From: Candidatus Moraniibacteriota bacterium
Lineage (GTDB): Bacteria > Patescibacteriota > Minisyncoccia > Moranbacterales > UBA2206
Direction: 5' to 3'
Length of the DNA stretch: 18,825 nt
NCBI GenBank assembly: GCA_026396205.1
Contig: JAPLXF010000024.1
Location: 1 to 18,825, forward strand
Below, in pieces: positions 6,490 through 12,790 of this stretch. Numbering within the stretch: position 1 is the stretch's first letter; each line of letters opens with the position of its first letter. Made by a program: the position numbers and the translations under genes. The notes below the pieces were generated by a model. The model saw nothing but the letters and a program-made list of their open reading frames with translations, did no database searches and was not told the origin of the DNA.

Positions 6490-6518
6490 ATCTTACCTTA
6501 TTACAATTTGCCTGTAAA
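6490..6518 (-). promoter_or_regulatory. Probable promoter of the cupin gene
   Basis: TTTACA (6513-6518), a 17-nt spacer and TAAGAT (6490-6495) on the minus strand, right after the DUF2207 stop codon. Predicted leader is about 45 nt. Confidence 0.5.
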
Positions 6519-6533
6519 TTAATTTCTTGATTA

Positions 6534-8261
6534 TTACCAGCTGCCTCCTCCGCCACCGCCGAAGCCTCCACCGGCGCCACCGCCAGAAAATCCGCTGCCG
6601 CCGCCTGAAGCGGAACTGGGCGCTGAAGTCAGAGAAGAATTAGCCGAAGCGGAAAAACTGTTCAAATTACTGACAAATAAAACAGAGTTGAAAGAGCCAC
6701 CGTGTGAATCCTCATACCAACTGGGTGAATTTTTATAAATATCCTCAAACTGCTTAGCCCATTCCTTTTCCACTCCCAAAACCATGGCGTAAGGCAGGAG
6801 TTTTTCAAAATGCTCGGGATTTTTGGCCGGCGCGTTATGGAACTTAATTCGGTCTTTTTCCGCCACGGTCAAGTATTCTTTGAGACCCAAAATATGCTCT
6901 TTGGCCAAGACACCTTTGATGGAACGCTGAGGCATAAAAAAACTGAAAATTATAATGAGGATTCCCGAAACTATGAAGCTGAAAATCCCCAATCCTCCAA
7001 AAAAAGCTCCGAGCGGAAAGCCCAGAAATAAAATTACGATGCCTAAAATTAAATAGTTTTTGCGCACTTTGTCGGGATTTTGGATAAAATATCCGCTATT
7101 AGCCAGTTTGGCATAAACCTGATCGCCTATCTCTTTGAATTTTTTGTAGAAACTATCTTTCAAGCTTGAAATAGCAACTTTATTTCCTGACGCGAAAAGA
7201 TTTTGCAGAATGGCCTTGTCTTCTGTATTTTCCAAATTAGATTCATCTTTCAGTTTTTCCAGTTCGTAATCAATCGAAGTAAGAAATAAAATTTTATTAT
7301 CCACTTTTTTTATTTTCAAATAGCCTTTGACCGCCAGAAAAATAATTTCCGCTGAAAAATCTTTTTTATCAAATTTTTCGTCCGCCACTGTGCCGACTTC
7401 CATCGGCGTCAAATTGTCTGGTGCATCAAATTCGGCAATGATTGTCCCCCGTCCTTTGGGATCGCGACCGCGACTGTGCCAGAGCCAAACCAGTAATCCT
7501 AAAATTAAAATAGGCAGAAGTAAAATTCCGTTGTCTTTGAAAGTTTCCCAAAATTTTTGGATAATACCGGGTTCTTTAATTATGCCCTTGGGAAATCCAG
7601 CCACAGCCGTCAAGCCTTGACCAGGGATTATTTCCCCTGAACTTTTATAGGAAAAGTTTCCATTTTTTAGAAAATCTTTGCCACATTCGCTTGCACTGCC
7701 ATAAACGCCTTGAAAACACTCAATCTGCAACTTATCCGTTTCAATTTGTTGAGGCAGTTGGATTTCCAGCGAAGCATTTTTAATCGGCACCAGCCACTTA
7801 TCGCCGGTCAGATTCCAATAAAGTTCATCGTGGTCGGTGAAATAATTTATGGCGCGCTGGATTTTATAATGAATGACATAGACTTTTTCCCCGCTGATTA
7901 GCTTATTGACGTCGCCAATTTTTATTTCAAAATCAGCGCCTGTGTAAGAAGTCGTAAAAGCATACGGGATTCCATTTTCATCGGCAACGGAAACATCCGT
8001 CAGGCGCAAATTATAATTTCCGCCCCGCGCTTTATATTTGACCGTGACATCGCGGAAGATTCCATGTTTTTCCAAAGCGCCGAAATTATAATCAATTTTC
8101 TCCGTCACCTCAATAGAAGCGTCAGTATTGATGACAATTTTCCCGGCAAAATTATCCACTTGCTCTTGGCTAATAGTATCGACTGACGTTTGAGCCTGCG
8201 CTGAAAAACCAAACCAAAAAAAGCTTAAAATTACAGCTAAATTTATGACAACTTTTTTCAT
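6534..8261 (-). CDS. DUF2207 domain membrane protein
   Basis: A 575-residue protein with the layout of the DUF2207 (YciQ-like) family, whose function is unknown. A Sec signal peptide (1-23) ends in AQA. The exported N-terminal domain (about 30-225) contains GIFRDVTVKYK and ELYWNLTGDKW. A transmembrane helix at 245-262 is followed by the basic HSRGRDPKGRG. The cytoplasmic part includes a helical domain with EIIFLAVKGYLKIKK, a paired helix hairpin in the membrane (401-443), and KEYLTVAEKDR. The C-terminus is Ser-rich then Gly-rich, ending GGGGGGSW, as is common in this family. It is a single gene: the TATAAT box lies only 6 nt before the ATG, suggesting a leaderless mRNA, and no Shine-Dalgarno is present. 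Confidence 0.92.
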   Translation of the reverse strand: MKKVVINLAVILSFFWFGFSAQAQTSVDTISQEQVDNFAGKIVINTDASIEVTEKIDYNFGALEKHGIFRDVTVKYKARGGNYNLRLTDVSVADENGIPYAFTTSYTGADFEIKIGDVNKLISGEKVYVIHYKIQRAINYFTDHDELYWNLTGDKWLVPIKNASLEIQLPQQIETDKLQIECFQGVYGSASECGKDFLKNGNFSYKSSGEIIPGQGLTAVAGFPKGIIKEPGIIQKFWETFKDNGILLLPILILGLLVWLWHSRGRDPKGRGTIIAEFDAPDNLTPMEVGTVADEKFDKKDFSAEIIFLAVKGYLKIKKVDNKILFLTSIDYELEKLKDESNLENTEDKAILQNLFASGNKVAISSLKDSFYKKFKEIGDQVYAKLANSGYFIQNPDKVRKNYLILGIVILFLGFPLGAFFGGLGIFSFIVSGILIIIFSFFMPQRSIKGVLAKEHILGLKEYLTVAEKDRIKFHNAPAKNPEHFEKLLPYAMVLGVEKEWAKQFEDIYKNSPSWYEDSHGGSFNSVLFVSNLNSFSASANSSLTSAPSSASGGGSGFSGGGAGGGFGGGGGGSW

Positions 8262-8267
8262 ATCTCT

Positions 8268-8295
8268 ATTATACCACTAAAAAAAGCGTTTCCAA
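8268..8295 (-). promoter_or_regulatory. Promoter of DUF2207 gene, predicted leaderless
   Basis: TGG-TATAAT (8268-8273) is a perfect extended -10. TTGGAA (8290-8295) at 16 nt is a possible -35, lying inside the neighbouring terminator stem. Only 6 nt separate TATAAT from the ATG at 8259-8261, so transcription would begin at or next to the A of the start codon. Confidence 0.7.
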
Positions 8296-8304
8296 TGGAA
8301 ACGC
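8279..8304 (-). terminator. Rho-independent terminator of the radical SAM gene
   Basis: Stem GCGTTTCC-AAT-GGAAACGC (8286-8304) followed by seven T on the minus strand, 20 nt after the radical SAM stop. It overlaps the DUF2207 promoter. Confidence 0.9.
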
Positions 8305-8324
8305 TTTTGATGCCTTAGACATCT

Positions 8325-9773
8325 TTAAGCAAGTTTTTTCAGATCAGCCAGATGTTTTTTTAAGAATTCTTTGGCCTGATTAGTCAGCCGGAGAGCATAA
8401 ATGGAAAGCACTAAACTTTCGGCTTGGCTTTTTATATCTTTCCAGGAACGGAAAGAGATAAATTTCAAGGTGGTCGCCAAGCTTTTGCCGAACCATCTCC
8501 AGCCGTAGTAACTGGCCATGGCCTTAGCTATTGAAACCTGCAGCTGCCAGGCTGTCATATTTTGGGGCTTAATGACCACTCGGATACCGTCATAGAGCCG
8601 CCATTTTTTGACGCCTAGTTCTTCAAACAAGAGGCGCCCTTGGGCTTTTAGCTTGTTATAAACCCGCGTGCCAGGCAAAGGACCCAATGCCCAAAGCTGG
8701 ATGGCATCGATTTTATTCTTTTCGGCAAATTTAACAGTTTCTTTGGCAGTTGTGGTAACATCGCTATCACCGCCAACAACAAACATGCCTAGAGCTTTTA
8801 TACCGAATTCGCGAATGATTTTGATGCCCTGAATAATATCGGCCACTGTTTGGCTTTTCTTATAATCTTTAAGAGTTTTAGGATTAATGGATTCTAGCCC
8901 GAAAAAAAGCCATTTACAACCACTGAGGGACATTAATTTCATCAGTTCCGAATCTTCGGTGTCTTTTACTCGCATCTGTGTTTGCCAGGTAAATTTAATA
9001 TTCCTATGCAATATCTCCTTTAGAAGTGTTTTTGCCCGCGGCAAGCTGGCCGCAAAGTTATCGTCATAGAAGAAAATTTTAGCCTGAGGAAACTTGCCAG
9101 TCAATTCTTCCAGTTCTTTTATGACGTTATCCACTGAACGGAAACGATATTCCCTGCCCCACATAATTTGCACCGAGCAAAACTCGCAACCAAAAGGACA
9201 GCCTCTGGATGTTTGCATGGGAATCAATTCTTTTATTTTATAGCCCCGGATTAAATTTAAATCCGGTGCAGGCAAAAGATTCAGCTCGTCTGAAGACATA
9301 AACGGGCGGCCTGGATTGTGAAAAATATTCTGCCCAATTCGATAAGACAAGCCAGAAATATTTTTTATCGCCGCCGGTTTAGGATTTTCCAGCCAATTTA
9401 CCAGTTCCACCATAGTTTTTTCGCCCTCGCCTCTCACCACATAATCAAAAAAATGGTCAAGAGCTTCATCCGGCAAAAAAGTGAAATGCGGTCCGCCGCC
9501 ACAGATGGAAATATTTTTCCCCTTGGCTCTGATTTTTTCAGCAATTTCGTAAGCCCGTGGCGCCGTCGGCGTCAAAGCGGAAATGCCTACTAAATCGGCA
9601 GAGAAAACTTCCTCCCAATCAATGGGAGAAATATTTTCGATATAAATGATGACTCGATGACCCAGATTGGTTAGGATTTTTCCGATAATCGGCAAACCTA
9701 ACCGGGGCATTTTATGCATCTGAAAAATGTTGAAAATGTTTACTTCTGACGCTTCGATTAAAACTATTCTCAT
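8325..9773 (-). CDS. B12-binding-type radical SAM protein
   Basis: A 482-residue protein of the cobalamin-binding radical SAM class (BchE/methyltransferase-like). The N-terminal Rossmann-like half includes ADLVGISALTPTAPRAYEIA and GGGPHFTFLPDEAL. YVVRGEGEKTMVELVNWL leads to the linker. The radical SAM barrel follows with SRGCPFGCEFCS: the CxxxCxxC that holds the 4Fe-4S cluster is C192, C196 and C199. KIFFYDDNFA and WLFFGLESINPKTLKDY are barrel segments of this family. The usual DxHxxG cobalamin motif is not evident, so B12 binding may be base-off, histidine-independent or absent. The start is fixed by AGGAGG at 9782-9787, 8 nt before ATG. It is monocistronic, with a consensus promoter and a strong terminator. 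Methylation or ring chemistry on lipids or cell-surface compounds is common in the class; the substrate here is unknown. Confidence 0.92.
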   Translation of the reverse strand: MRIVLIEASEVNIFNIFQMHKMPRLGLPIIGKILTNLGHRVIIYIENISPIDWEEVFSADLVGISALTPTAPRAYEIAEKIRAKGKNISICGGGPHFTFLPDEALDHFFDYVVRGEGEKTMVELVNWLENPKPAAIKNISGLSYRIGQNIFHNPGRPFMSSDELNLLPAPDLNLIRGYKIKELIPMQTSRGCPFGCEFCSVQIMWGREYRFRSVDNVIKELEELTGKFPQAKIFFYDDNFAASLPRAKTLLKEILHRNIKFTWQTQMRVKDTEDSELMKLMSLSGCKWLFFGLESINPKTLKDYKKSQTVADIIQGIKIIREFGIKALGMFVVGGDSDVTTTAKETVKFAEKNKIDAIQLWALGPLPGTRVYNKLKAQGRLLFEELGVKKWRLYDGIRVVIKPQNMTAWQLQVSIAKAMASYYGWRWFGKSLATTLKFISFRSWKDIKSQAESLVLSIYALRLTNQAKEFLKKHLADLKKLA

Positions 9774-9781
9774 GATATCAT

Positions 9782-9787
9782 CCTCCT
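9782..9787 (-). promoter_or_regulatory. Strong Shine-Dalgarno of the radical SAM gene
   Basis: AGGAGG, 8 nt before the ATG at 9771-9773. An ATG overlapping the SD region opens only ATG ATA TCA TGA, so the downstream ATG is the start. Confidence 0.9.
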
Positions 9788-9841
9788 GAATACGGTATTT
9801 TTGGTTTATTTTATGTAATTGTCAAAGAAACAATTCATTAA

Positions 9842-9870
9842 AGAATAGCTCATCAGGGATTTTTTGTCAA
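9842..9870 (-). promoter_or_regulatory. Sigma-70-type promoter of the radical SAM gene
   Basis: TTGACA (9865-9870), a 17-nt spacer, TATTCT (9842-9847) on the minus strand. A second TTGACA lies closer to the gene but has no good -10. Confidence 0.82.
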
Positions 9871-9920
9871 TTAAAAACCGCACAAAGCATGGCATTACAT
9901 GGCTCAATGTTAAAATGAGT

Positions 9921-10598
9921 TTATTTGTAATTCTTTATCTCTGCCCCTATTTTGGCGGCTAAATTGATAAAAGCCTCATTAGCTATGGCCACTTTGGAAC
10001 TGGGCCGCAGAGAAAGGAATTTTTCCGGTCCGAGGATCAGATAAATCACATTGATCGCGCCGTCTGTTTGCGTAGCCATCAGATTGTCCATCGGAATTTG
10101 CGGATTTTTTTCCACTTTGAATCCCATGGCTTCGTTGCCGGTTTTTTGGTTCTCTACGGAAAGATATTCCAGATTAAGCATTACATATTCTTTGTCATCG
10201 AAATAATAAGTGCAGTTATAAATTCCGTCGATTTTCGGCAATTCAATTTTGGCCAATCTTTGGCCCAGCATATTTTCGATGAACTCTTTGGTAAACTGCC
10301 CGCAGATGTCTTCCAGAACATAATAGCTTTTATCTTGGCGCGTCGGCTCGCCGGGATATTCCACAAAACAACTCTTAAGCCGTTTTCCCGGATCGCCGTA
10401 ATTCTCAAGTGTTACTTTTTTTTCTTCACAAGGACCGGGATAGTTGTTTTTAGCTACACTTTTGGCTTCTTCCGCCGGCGGTTTTTCGCTTATGGCTTCG
10501 GGGCTGTTTTGCGGAACTGTATTATTATTTTTACCGCAGCCGGCTAGAATTACAATTCCGGCAAAAATAGCAGTAGCAACTAGATATTTTTTTCGCAT
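9921..10598 (-). CDS. Lipoprotein of unknown function
   Basis: A 225-residue predicted lipoprotein. The signal peptide MRKKYLVATAIFAGIVILAGC ends in the lipobox LAGC with acylated Cys21. A Pro/Glu/Lys/Asn-rich tether (22-55) follows, then a compact domain of about 170 residues with four more Cys (57, 77, 99 and 128 approximately), probably disulfide-bonded outside the membrane. I do not recognise the domain. It stands alone between a terminator upstream and the radical SAM gene downstream. It has its own promoter (10626-10654) with a 27-nt leader and no clear Shine-Dalgarno. No strong terminator is visible after it; only a weak CTCA/TGAG hairpin lies near 9902-9922. Confidence 0.85.
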   Translation of the reverse strand: MRKKYLVATAIFAGIVILAGCGKNNNTVPQNSPEAISEKPPAEEAKSVAKNNYPGPCEEKKVTLENYGDPGKRLKSCFVEYPGEPTRQDKSYYVLEDICGQFTKEFIENMLGQRLAKIELPKIDGIYNCTYYFDDKEYVMLNLEYLSVENQKTGNEAMGFKVEKNPQIPMDNLMATQTDGAINVIYLILGPEKFLSLRPSSKVAIANEAFINLAAKIGAEIKNYK

Positions 10599-10625
10599 AT
10601 TTTTTTGATATAAATTACTACTTTT

Positions 10626-10654
10626 ATCCTAACTCTAAAAAGACTTTTTGGCAA
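10626..10654 (-). promoter_or_regulatory. Probable promoter of the lipoprotein gene
   Basis: TTGCCA (10649-10654), a 17-nt spacer, TAGGAT (10626-10631) on the minus strand: five of six at -35, four of six at -10. Confidence 0.6.
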
Positions 10655-10688
10655 AATAGAAAGGGACCAGTTAGATTCAACTGGTCCC
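10651..10688 (-). terminator. Terminator of the small membrane protein gene
   Basis: Ten-bp perfect stem GGGACCAGTT/AACTGGTCCC (10663-10672, 10679-10688) followed on the minus strand by TTTCTATTTT. It begins 3 nt after the stop codon. Confidence 0.85.
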
Positions 10689-10690
10689 GC

Positions 10691-11020
10691 TTAGCCTTTG
10701 TTTATGTTGACGGGATCGGCCACTATTTCCTGTTTTTTAACTTTTTCATTTTTCAGGTAATGTTCCTTGCCTGCGATAAAGACAGAGAACATAAAATAAC
10801 AGAAAATAATCAGGATGGGAAAGACAATATACTCGAAATTCAACTTAAACCGGCGTTTTATTAAATAGGAGATACCCATAATAATTAGAGCGGCAACGGC
10901 GGTATTTTTGGCAACGGGCAATATATATCCGAATTCAAAAACGCTTCTGCCAATGCCGAAAACCATCCAGAAAATACCCCATGCTAAAGAACCTAACATG
11001 TATGTCCAATATTCTTTCAT
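10691..11020 (-). CDS. Small membrane protein with three predicted helices
   Basis: A 109-residue orphan membrane protein starting MKEYWTYMLG. Hydrophobic helices are seen at about 7-25, 31-53 and 62-82, separated by a basic KRRFK turn, followed by a Lys/Glu-rich soluble tail. An ATG 6 nt further upstream (11024-11026) is in frame, but it lies only 1 nt from the AGGAGG at 11028-11033; the ATG at 11020 has the proper 7-nt spacing and is preferred. The gene is enclosed by a terminator on each side, so it is its own unit. No family is recognised. The -10/-35 cannot be named with confidence; a TAAAAT-like box lies near 11042-11047. Confidence 0.78.
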   Translation of the reverse strand: MKEYWTYMLGSLAWGIFWMVFGIGRSVFEFGYILPVAKNTAVAALIIMGISYLIKRRFKLNFEYIVFPILIIFCYFMFSVFIAGKEHYLKNEKVKKQEIVADPVNINKG

Positions 11021-11027
11021 ATTCATT

Positions 11028-11033
11028 CCTCCT
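11028..11033 (-). promoter_or_regulatory. Shine-Dalgarno that selects the start of the small membrane protein
   Basis: AGGAGG, 1 nt from the first ATG and 7 nt from the second. This favours the second ATG at 11018-11020. Confidence 0.8.
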
Positions 11034-11068
11034 TTCTATTAATATTTTAAAGGGCTTTTTGGGTTTTT

Positions 11069-11092
11069 AAAAAAACCAGCTTTGGAAGCTGG
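11069..11092 (-). terminator. Rho-independent terminator downstream of DUF2585 gene
   Basis: Stem CCAGCTT-TGG-AAGCTGG (11076-11092) followed by seven T on the minus strand. It lies about 185 nt after the DUF2585 stop. The interval 11094-11277 has no convincing gene: only a 21-codon ATG frame, a GGATTA/TAATCC hairpin at 11181-11197, and an ATCCGC/GCGGAT inverted repeat at 11112-11157. Confidence 0.8.
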
Positions 11093-11277
11093 TAATTTCT
11101 ACTTAAATTTTATCCGCAGGCAAACAGGCGAAAAATTATTTTTCTTATTGGGCGGATTTTGGATTCTTTTTATTTTCATCGGATTATAAAGTAATCCTGC
11201 TTATGCCTTAATTTTACCCCTAAAACATAGAATCGTAAAGTGCCAGAAAATCGGAATTTTATTCATTATGAAAATTA

Positions 11278-11880
11278 TCAATTTCCAGGAATGAAACCGG
11301 CGCCTATCTGCCACTCTTTGATAGCCGGCACCGGATGGATAAGCATTATAATATTTAAGGTCAGATTGTCGCGGATCATATACCCGACAAAAATTTCCAT
11401 CACAATAACCGCTAATACTGAAAGCCAGATCGGCCATTTGTAAGCCAGATAAAAACCTAAAATACAAGCTAAAATATCAGCCATTGAATTGATTACGCTG
11501 TCACCGAAATAATCCAGCGCAATAGTCGCTTCACGATAATGATTAATGATAAAACTGGAATTTTCCAGCACTTCCCAGCCGGCTTCCAGAAGCACAGCTA
11601 AAACCAATCGCCAGCCCAATGGCACCTTTCGCGCAAAAATCCAGAGCAAAGCAAAAAAAAGAAAACCATGGATGATATGCGAAGGCGTATACCAGTCAGT
11701 CAGATGTTGTGAGTTTTCCGAGCTATAAACCACTCCGTGCCAGAATTTTATGTAACCGCACTTGCACCAAGGCACCCGTCCCATCAGCAGTTCGGCTATT
11801 GCGGCTATAAAAATTATACCAAAAATTGCCAAGATTGGTTTGTAATTATTCCGCCAAAATTTTTCAATTTTATTTTTCAT
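11278..11880 (-). CDS. DUF2585 (UPF0314) membrane protein
   Basis: A 200-residue membrane protein matching, from memory, the DUF2585/UPF0314 family known mainly from alphaproteobacteria. Family-like blocks are MGRVPWCKCGYIKFWHGVV (33-51), SSENSQHLTDWYTPSHIIHG (53-72), WEVLENSSFIINHYREATI (102-120), LDYFGDSVINSMAD (122-135) and MIRDNLTLNIIMLIHPV (168-184). Five or so membrane helices are expected, and the conserved polar residues (H48, H59, H68, H71, E103, E106, D123) sit near helix ends. Function is unknown. A longer in-frame ATG at 11955 exists, but the extra 25 residues cross the promoter and contain no family sequence, so the ATG at 11878-11880 is chosen. TATAAT ends 6 nt before it, suggesting a leaderless mRNA. 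It is a single gene. Confidence 0.88.
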   Translation of the reverse strand: MKNKIEKFWRNNYKPILAIFGIIFIAAIAELLMGRVPWCKCGYIKFWHGVVYSSENSQHLTDWYTPSHIIHGFLFFALLWIFARKVPLGWRLVLAVLLEAGWEVLENSSFIINHYREATIALDYFGDSVINSMADILACILGFYLAYKWPIWLSVLAVIVMEIFVGYMIRDNLTLNIIMLIHPVPAIKEWQIGAGFIPGN

Positions 11881-11886
11881 TCTATT

Positions 11887-11892
11887 ATTATA
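11887..11892 (-). promoter_or_regulatory. -10 box of DUF2585 gene, predicted leaderless
   Basis: Perfect TATAAT with exactly 6 nt to the ATG at 11880, the same geometry as the DUF2207 gene. No good -35 at 16-18 nt (CCATTG at 17). The terminator of the preceding gene lies just upstream. Confidence 0.6.
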
Positions 11893-11937
11893 CCTTAATT
11901 TTACTCCGGCAATGGATGTTTGGCAAAAAAATATATG

Positions 11938-11967
11938 AAAAAAGCGGGGCAACACGGTGCTCCGCTT
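11938..11967 (-). terminator. Terminator of the zinc-ribbon-like gene
   Basis: Stem AAGCGGGGCA/TGCTCCGCTT with one mismatch on the transcript strand, then six T. It lies about 30 nt after the stop at 11997. Confidence 0.75.
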
Positions 11968-11996
11968 CTAACTCTGCCATAAATTCCCTCTTTTTT

Positions 11997-12653
11997 TTAG
12001 ATGGCCGAAATTTTTATAGTTTCCTTTAACGATATGAATTTCGAGCACTCTTTACAGGAAAATGATTTCCAAATCTTTGTTTCTTTCTTTTCTTTATTTT
12101 TTTTATTTTCTTTTTCTATCTCAATTAATTCCCTTTCCATATAATTCCACTGATCCGAGCACCAGTCATATTTTCCGCAACCGGTATTTCGATGCGCTTC
12201 TATCTCTTTGTCGTTTAGTTGCCGTGAAACAGCCATTGGCTGTTCTTCACCCGGAAAATATTTTTTATACAGCAGGTCTTCTGTGCAACTGCGAATTAAT
12301 ATCAAAGTCTCACCAGATTTGGCAGGCGCGGCTTTTTTCCCCGGTTTTTTAACTTTTGTTTCAGCCGGAGCTTTTTCTATGATATGGCTATCAGGCGCTA
12401 GATTTTCTACAATAGCCGCTGGTTTTACTGGAATTTCCTTTTTTAGCGGTTTTTCAATTTCTGGTTTCGCAGCCAAAAAATGAATACCCTCCTTATCAAT
12501 CAAGGCATAAAAATGTTCATGACAGCTGCTACAGAATTTTTTTCTGACTATTGTTTTTTTCTTTGCTCTTTCGAAAACACTTTCGGAAATTTCCGCTATG
12601 TAGACATACTCACAATGTGGACAAAATATAGTAGTTTCTCTTCTGGCTTCCAT
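11997..12653 (-). CDS. Cys-rich zinc-ribbon-like protein, function unknown
   Basis: A 218-residue soluble protein starting MEARRETTIF. Near the N-terminus CPHC (11-14) and CSSC (41-44) form a four-Cys zinc ribbon (CxxC-x26-CxxC). A Lys/Pro/Ala-rich linker (65-112) follows. The second half holds RSCTEDLLYKKYFPGEE (121-137), then GCGKYDWC (158-165), a long charged helix of Glu/Lys/Asn (173-193) and a last SCKECSKF (199-206), so a second metal site C159/C165/C200/C203 is plausible. I know no named family. The start is set by AGGAGG (12660-12665) 6 nt before the ATG at 12653; further upstream ATGs (12659, 12725) lie against or before the SD and are rejected. It has its own consensus promoter and terminator. 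Nucleic-acid or protein binding is the usual role of such ribbons, but this is not shown. Confidence 0.82.
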   Translation of the reverse strand: MEARRETTIFCPHCEYVYIAEISESVFERAKKKTIVRKKFCSSCHEHFYALIDKEGIHFLAAKPEIEKPLKKEIPVKPAAIVENLAPDSHIIEKAPAETKVKKPGKKAAPAKSGETLILIRSCTEDLLYKKYFPGEEQPMAVSRQLNDKEIEAHRNTGCGKYDWCSDQWNYMERELIEIEKENKKNKEKKETKIWKSFSCKECSKFISLKETIKISAI

Positions 12654-12659
12654 TGACAT

Positions 12660-12665
12660 CCTCCT
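12660..12665 (-). promoter_or_regulatory. Shine-Dalgarno that selects the zinc-ribbon-like gene start
   Basis: AGGAGG with 6 nt to the ATG at 12651-12653 and 0 nt to the ATG at 12657-12659. Confidence 0.8.
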
Positions 12666-12720
12666 TTTTGTTCGAGTAAAATATCTTATGGTTATTCTTT
12701 TGTTAAAAAGCATTCTGGCT

Positions 12721-12749
12721 ATCATAACAGACTAAAACAGTTTTGTCAA
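12721..12749 (-). promoter_or_regulatory. Sigma-70-type promoter of the zinc-ribbon-like gene
   Basis: TTGACA (12744-12749), a 17-nt spacer, TATGAT (12721-12726) on the minus strand. It directly follows the terminator of the kinase gene and predicts a leader of about 60 nt. Confidence 0.88.
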
Positions 12750-12752
12750 TAG

Positions 12753-12779
12753 AAAAAGCGCTTTAAATTTTAGCGCTTT
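12753..12779 (-). terminator. Terminator closing the glycolytic gene block
   Basis: Stem AAAGCGCT/AGCGCTTT (12755-12762, 12772-12779) with an AT loop, then five T on the minus strand, 11 nt after the kinase stop. Confidence 0.85.
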
Positions 12780-12790
12780 GGAAAACCGGA

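Noticed and set aside
10068..10547. Plus-strand open frames of 100-160 codons opposite several genes
   Set aside because: They lie opposite well-supported minus-strand genes, lack Shine-Dalgarno sequences and show no domain motifs; they are shadows.
11104..11163. ATCCGC...GCGGAT inverted repeat with AAAAATTATTTTTC inside, looking like a fourth copy of the surface-operon palindrome
   Set aside because: The ACCCTGT/ACAGGGT termini are absent and the shared interior is only A/T-rich sequence, so common origin cannot be claimed.
11200..11265. 21-codon ATG frame (MNKIPIFWHF...) between DUF2585 gene and the terminator
   Set aside because: Too short, no Shine-Dalgarno, no recognisable feature; probably chance in AT-rich DNA.
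11881..11955. 25-residue N-terminal extension of the DUF2585 protein
   Set aside because: The extension crosses the TATAAT box and lies outside the family's conserved region; the ATG at 11880 fits better.
12654..12725. Upstream extension of the zinc-ribbon-like gene to an ATG at 12725
   Set aside because: The extension overlaps the -10 promoter box and the Shine-Dalgarno that serves the ATG at 12653.
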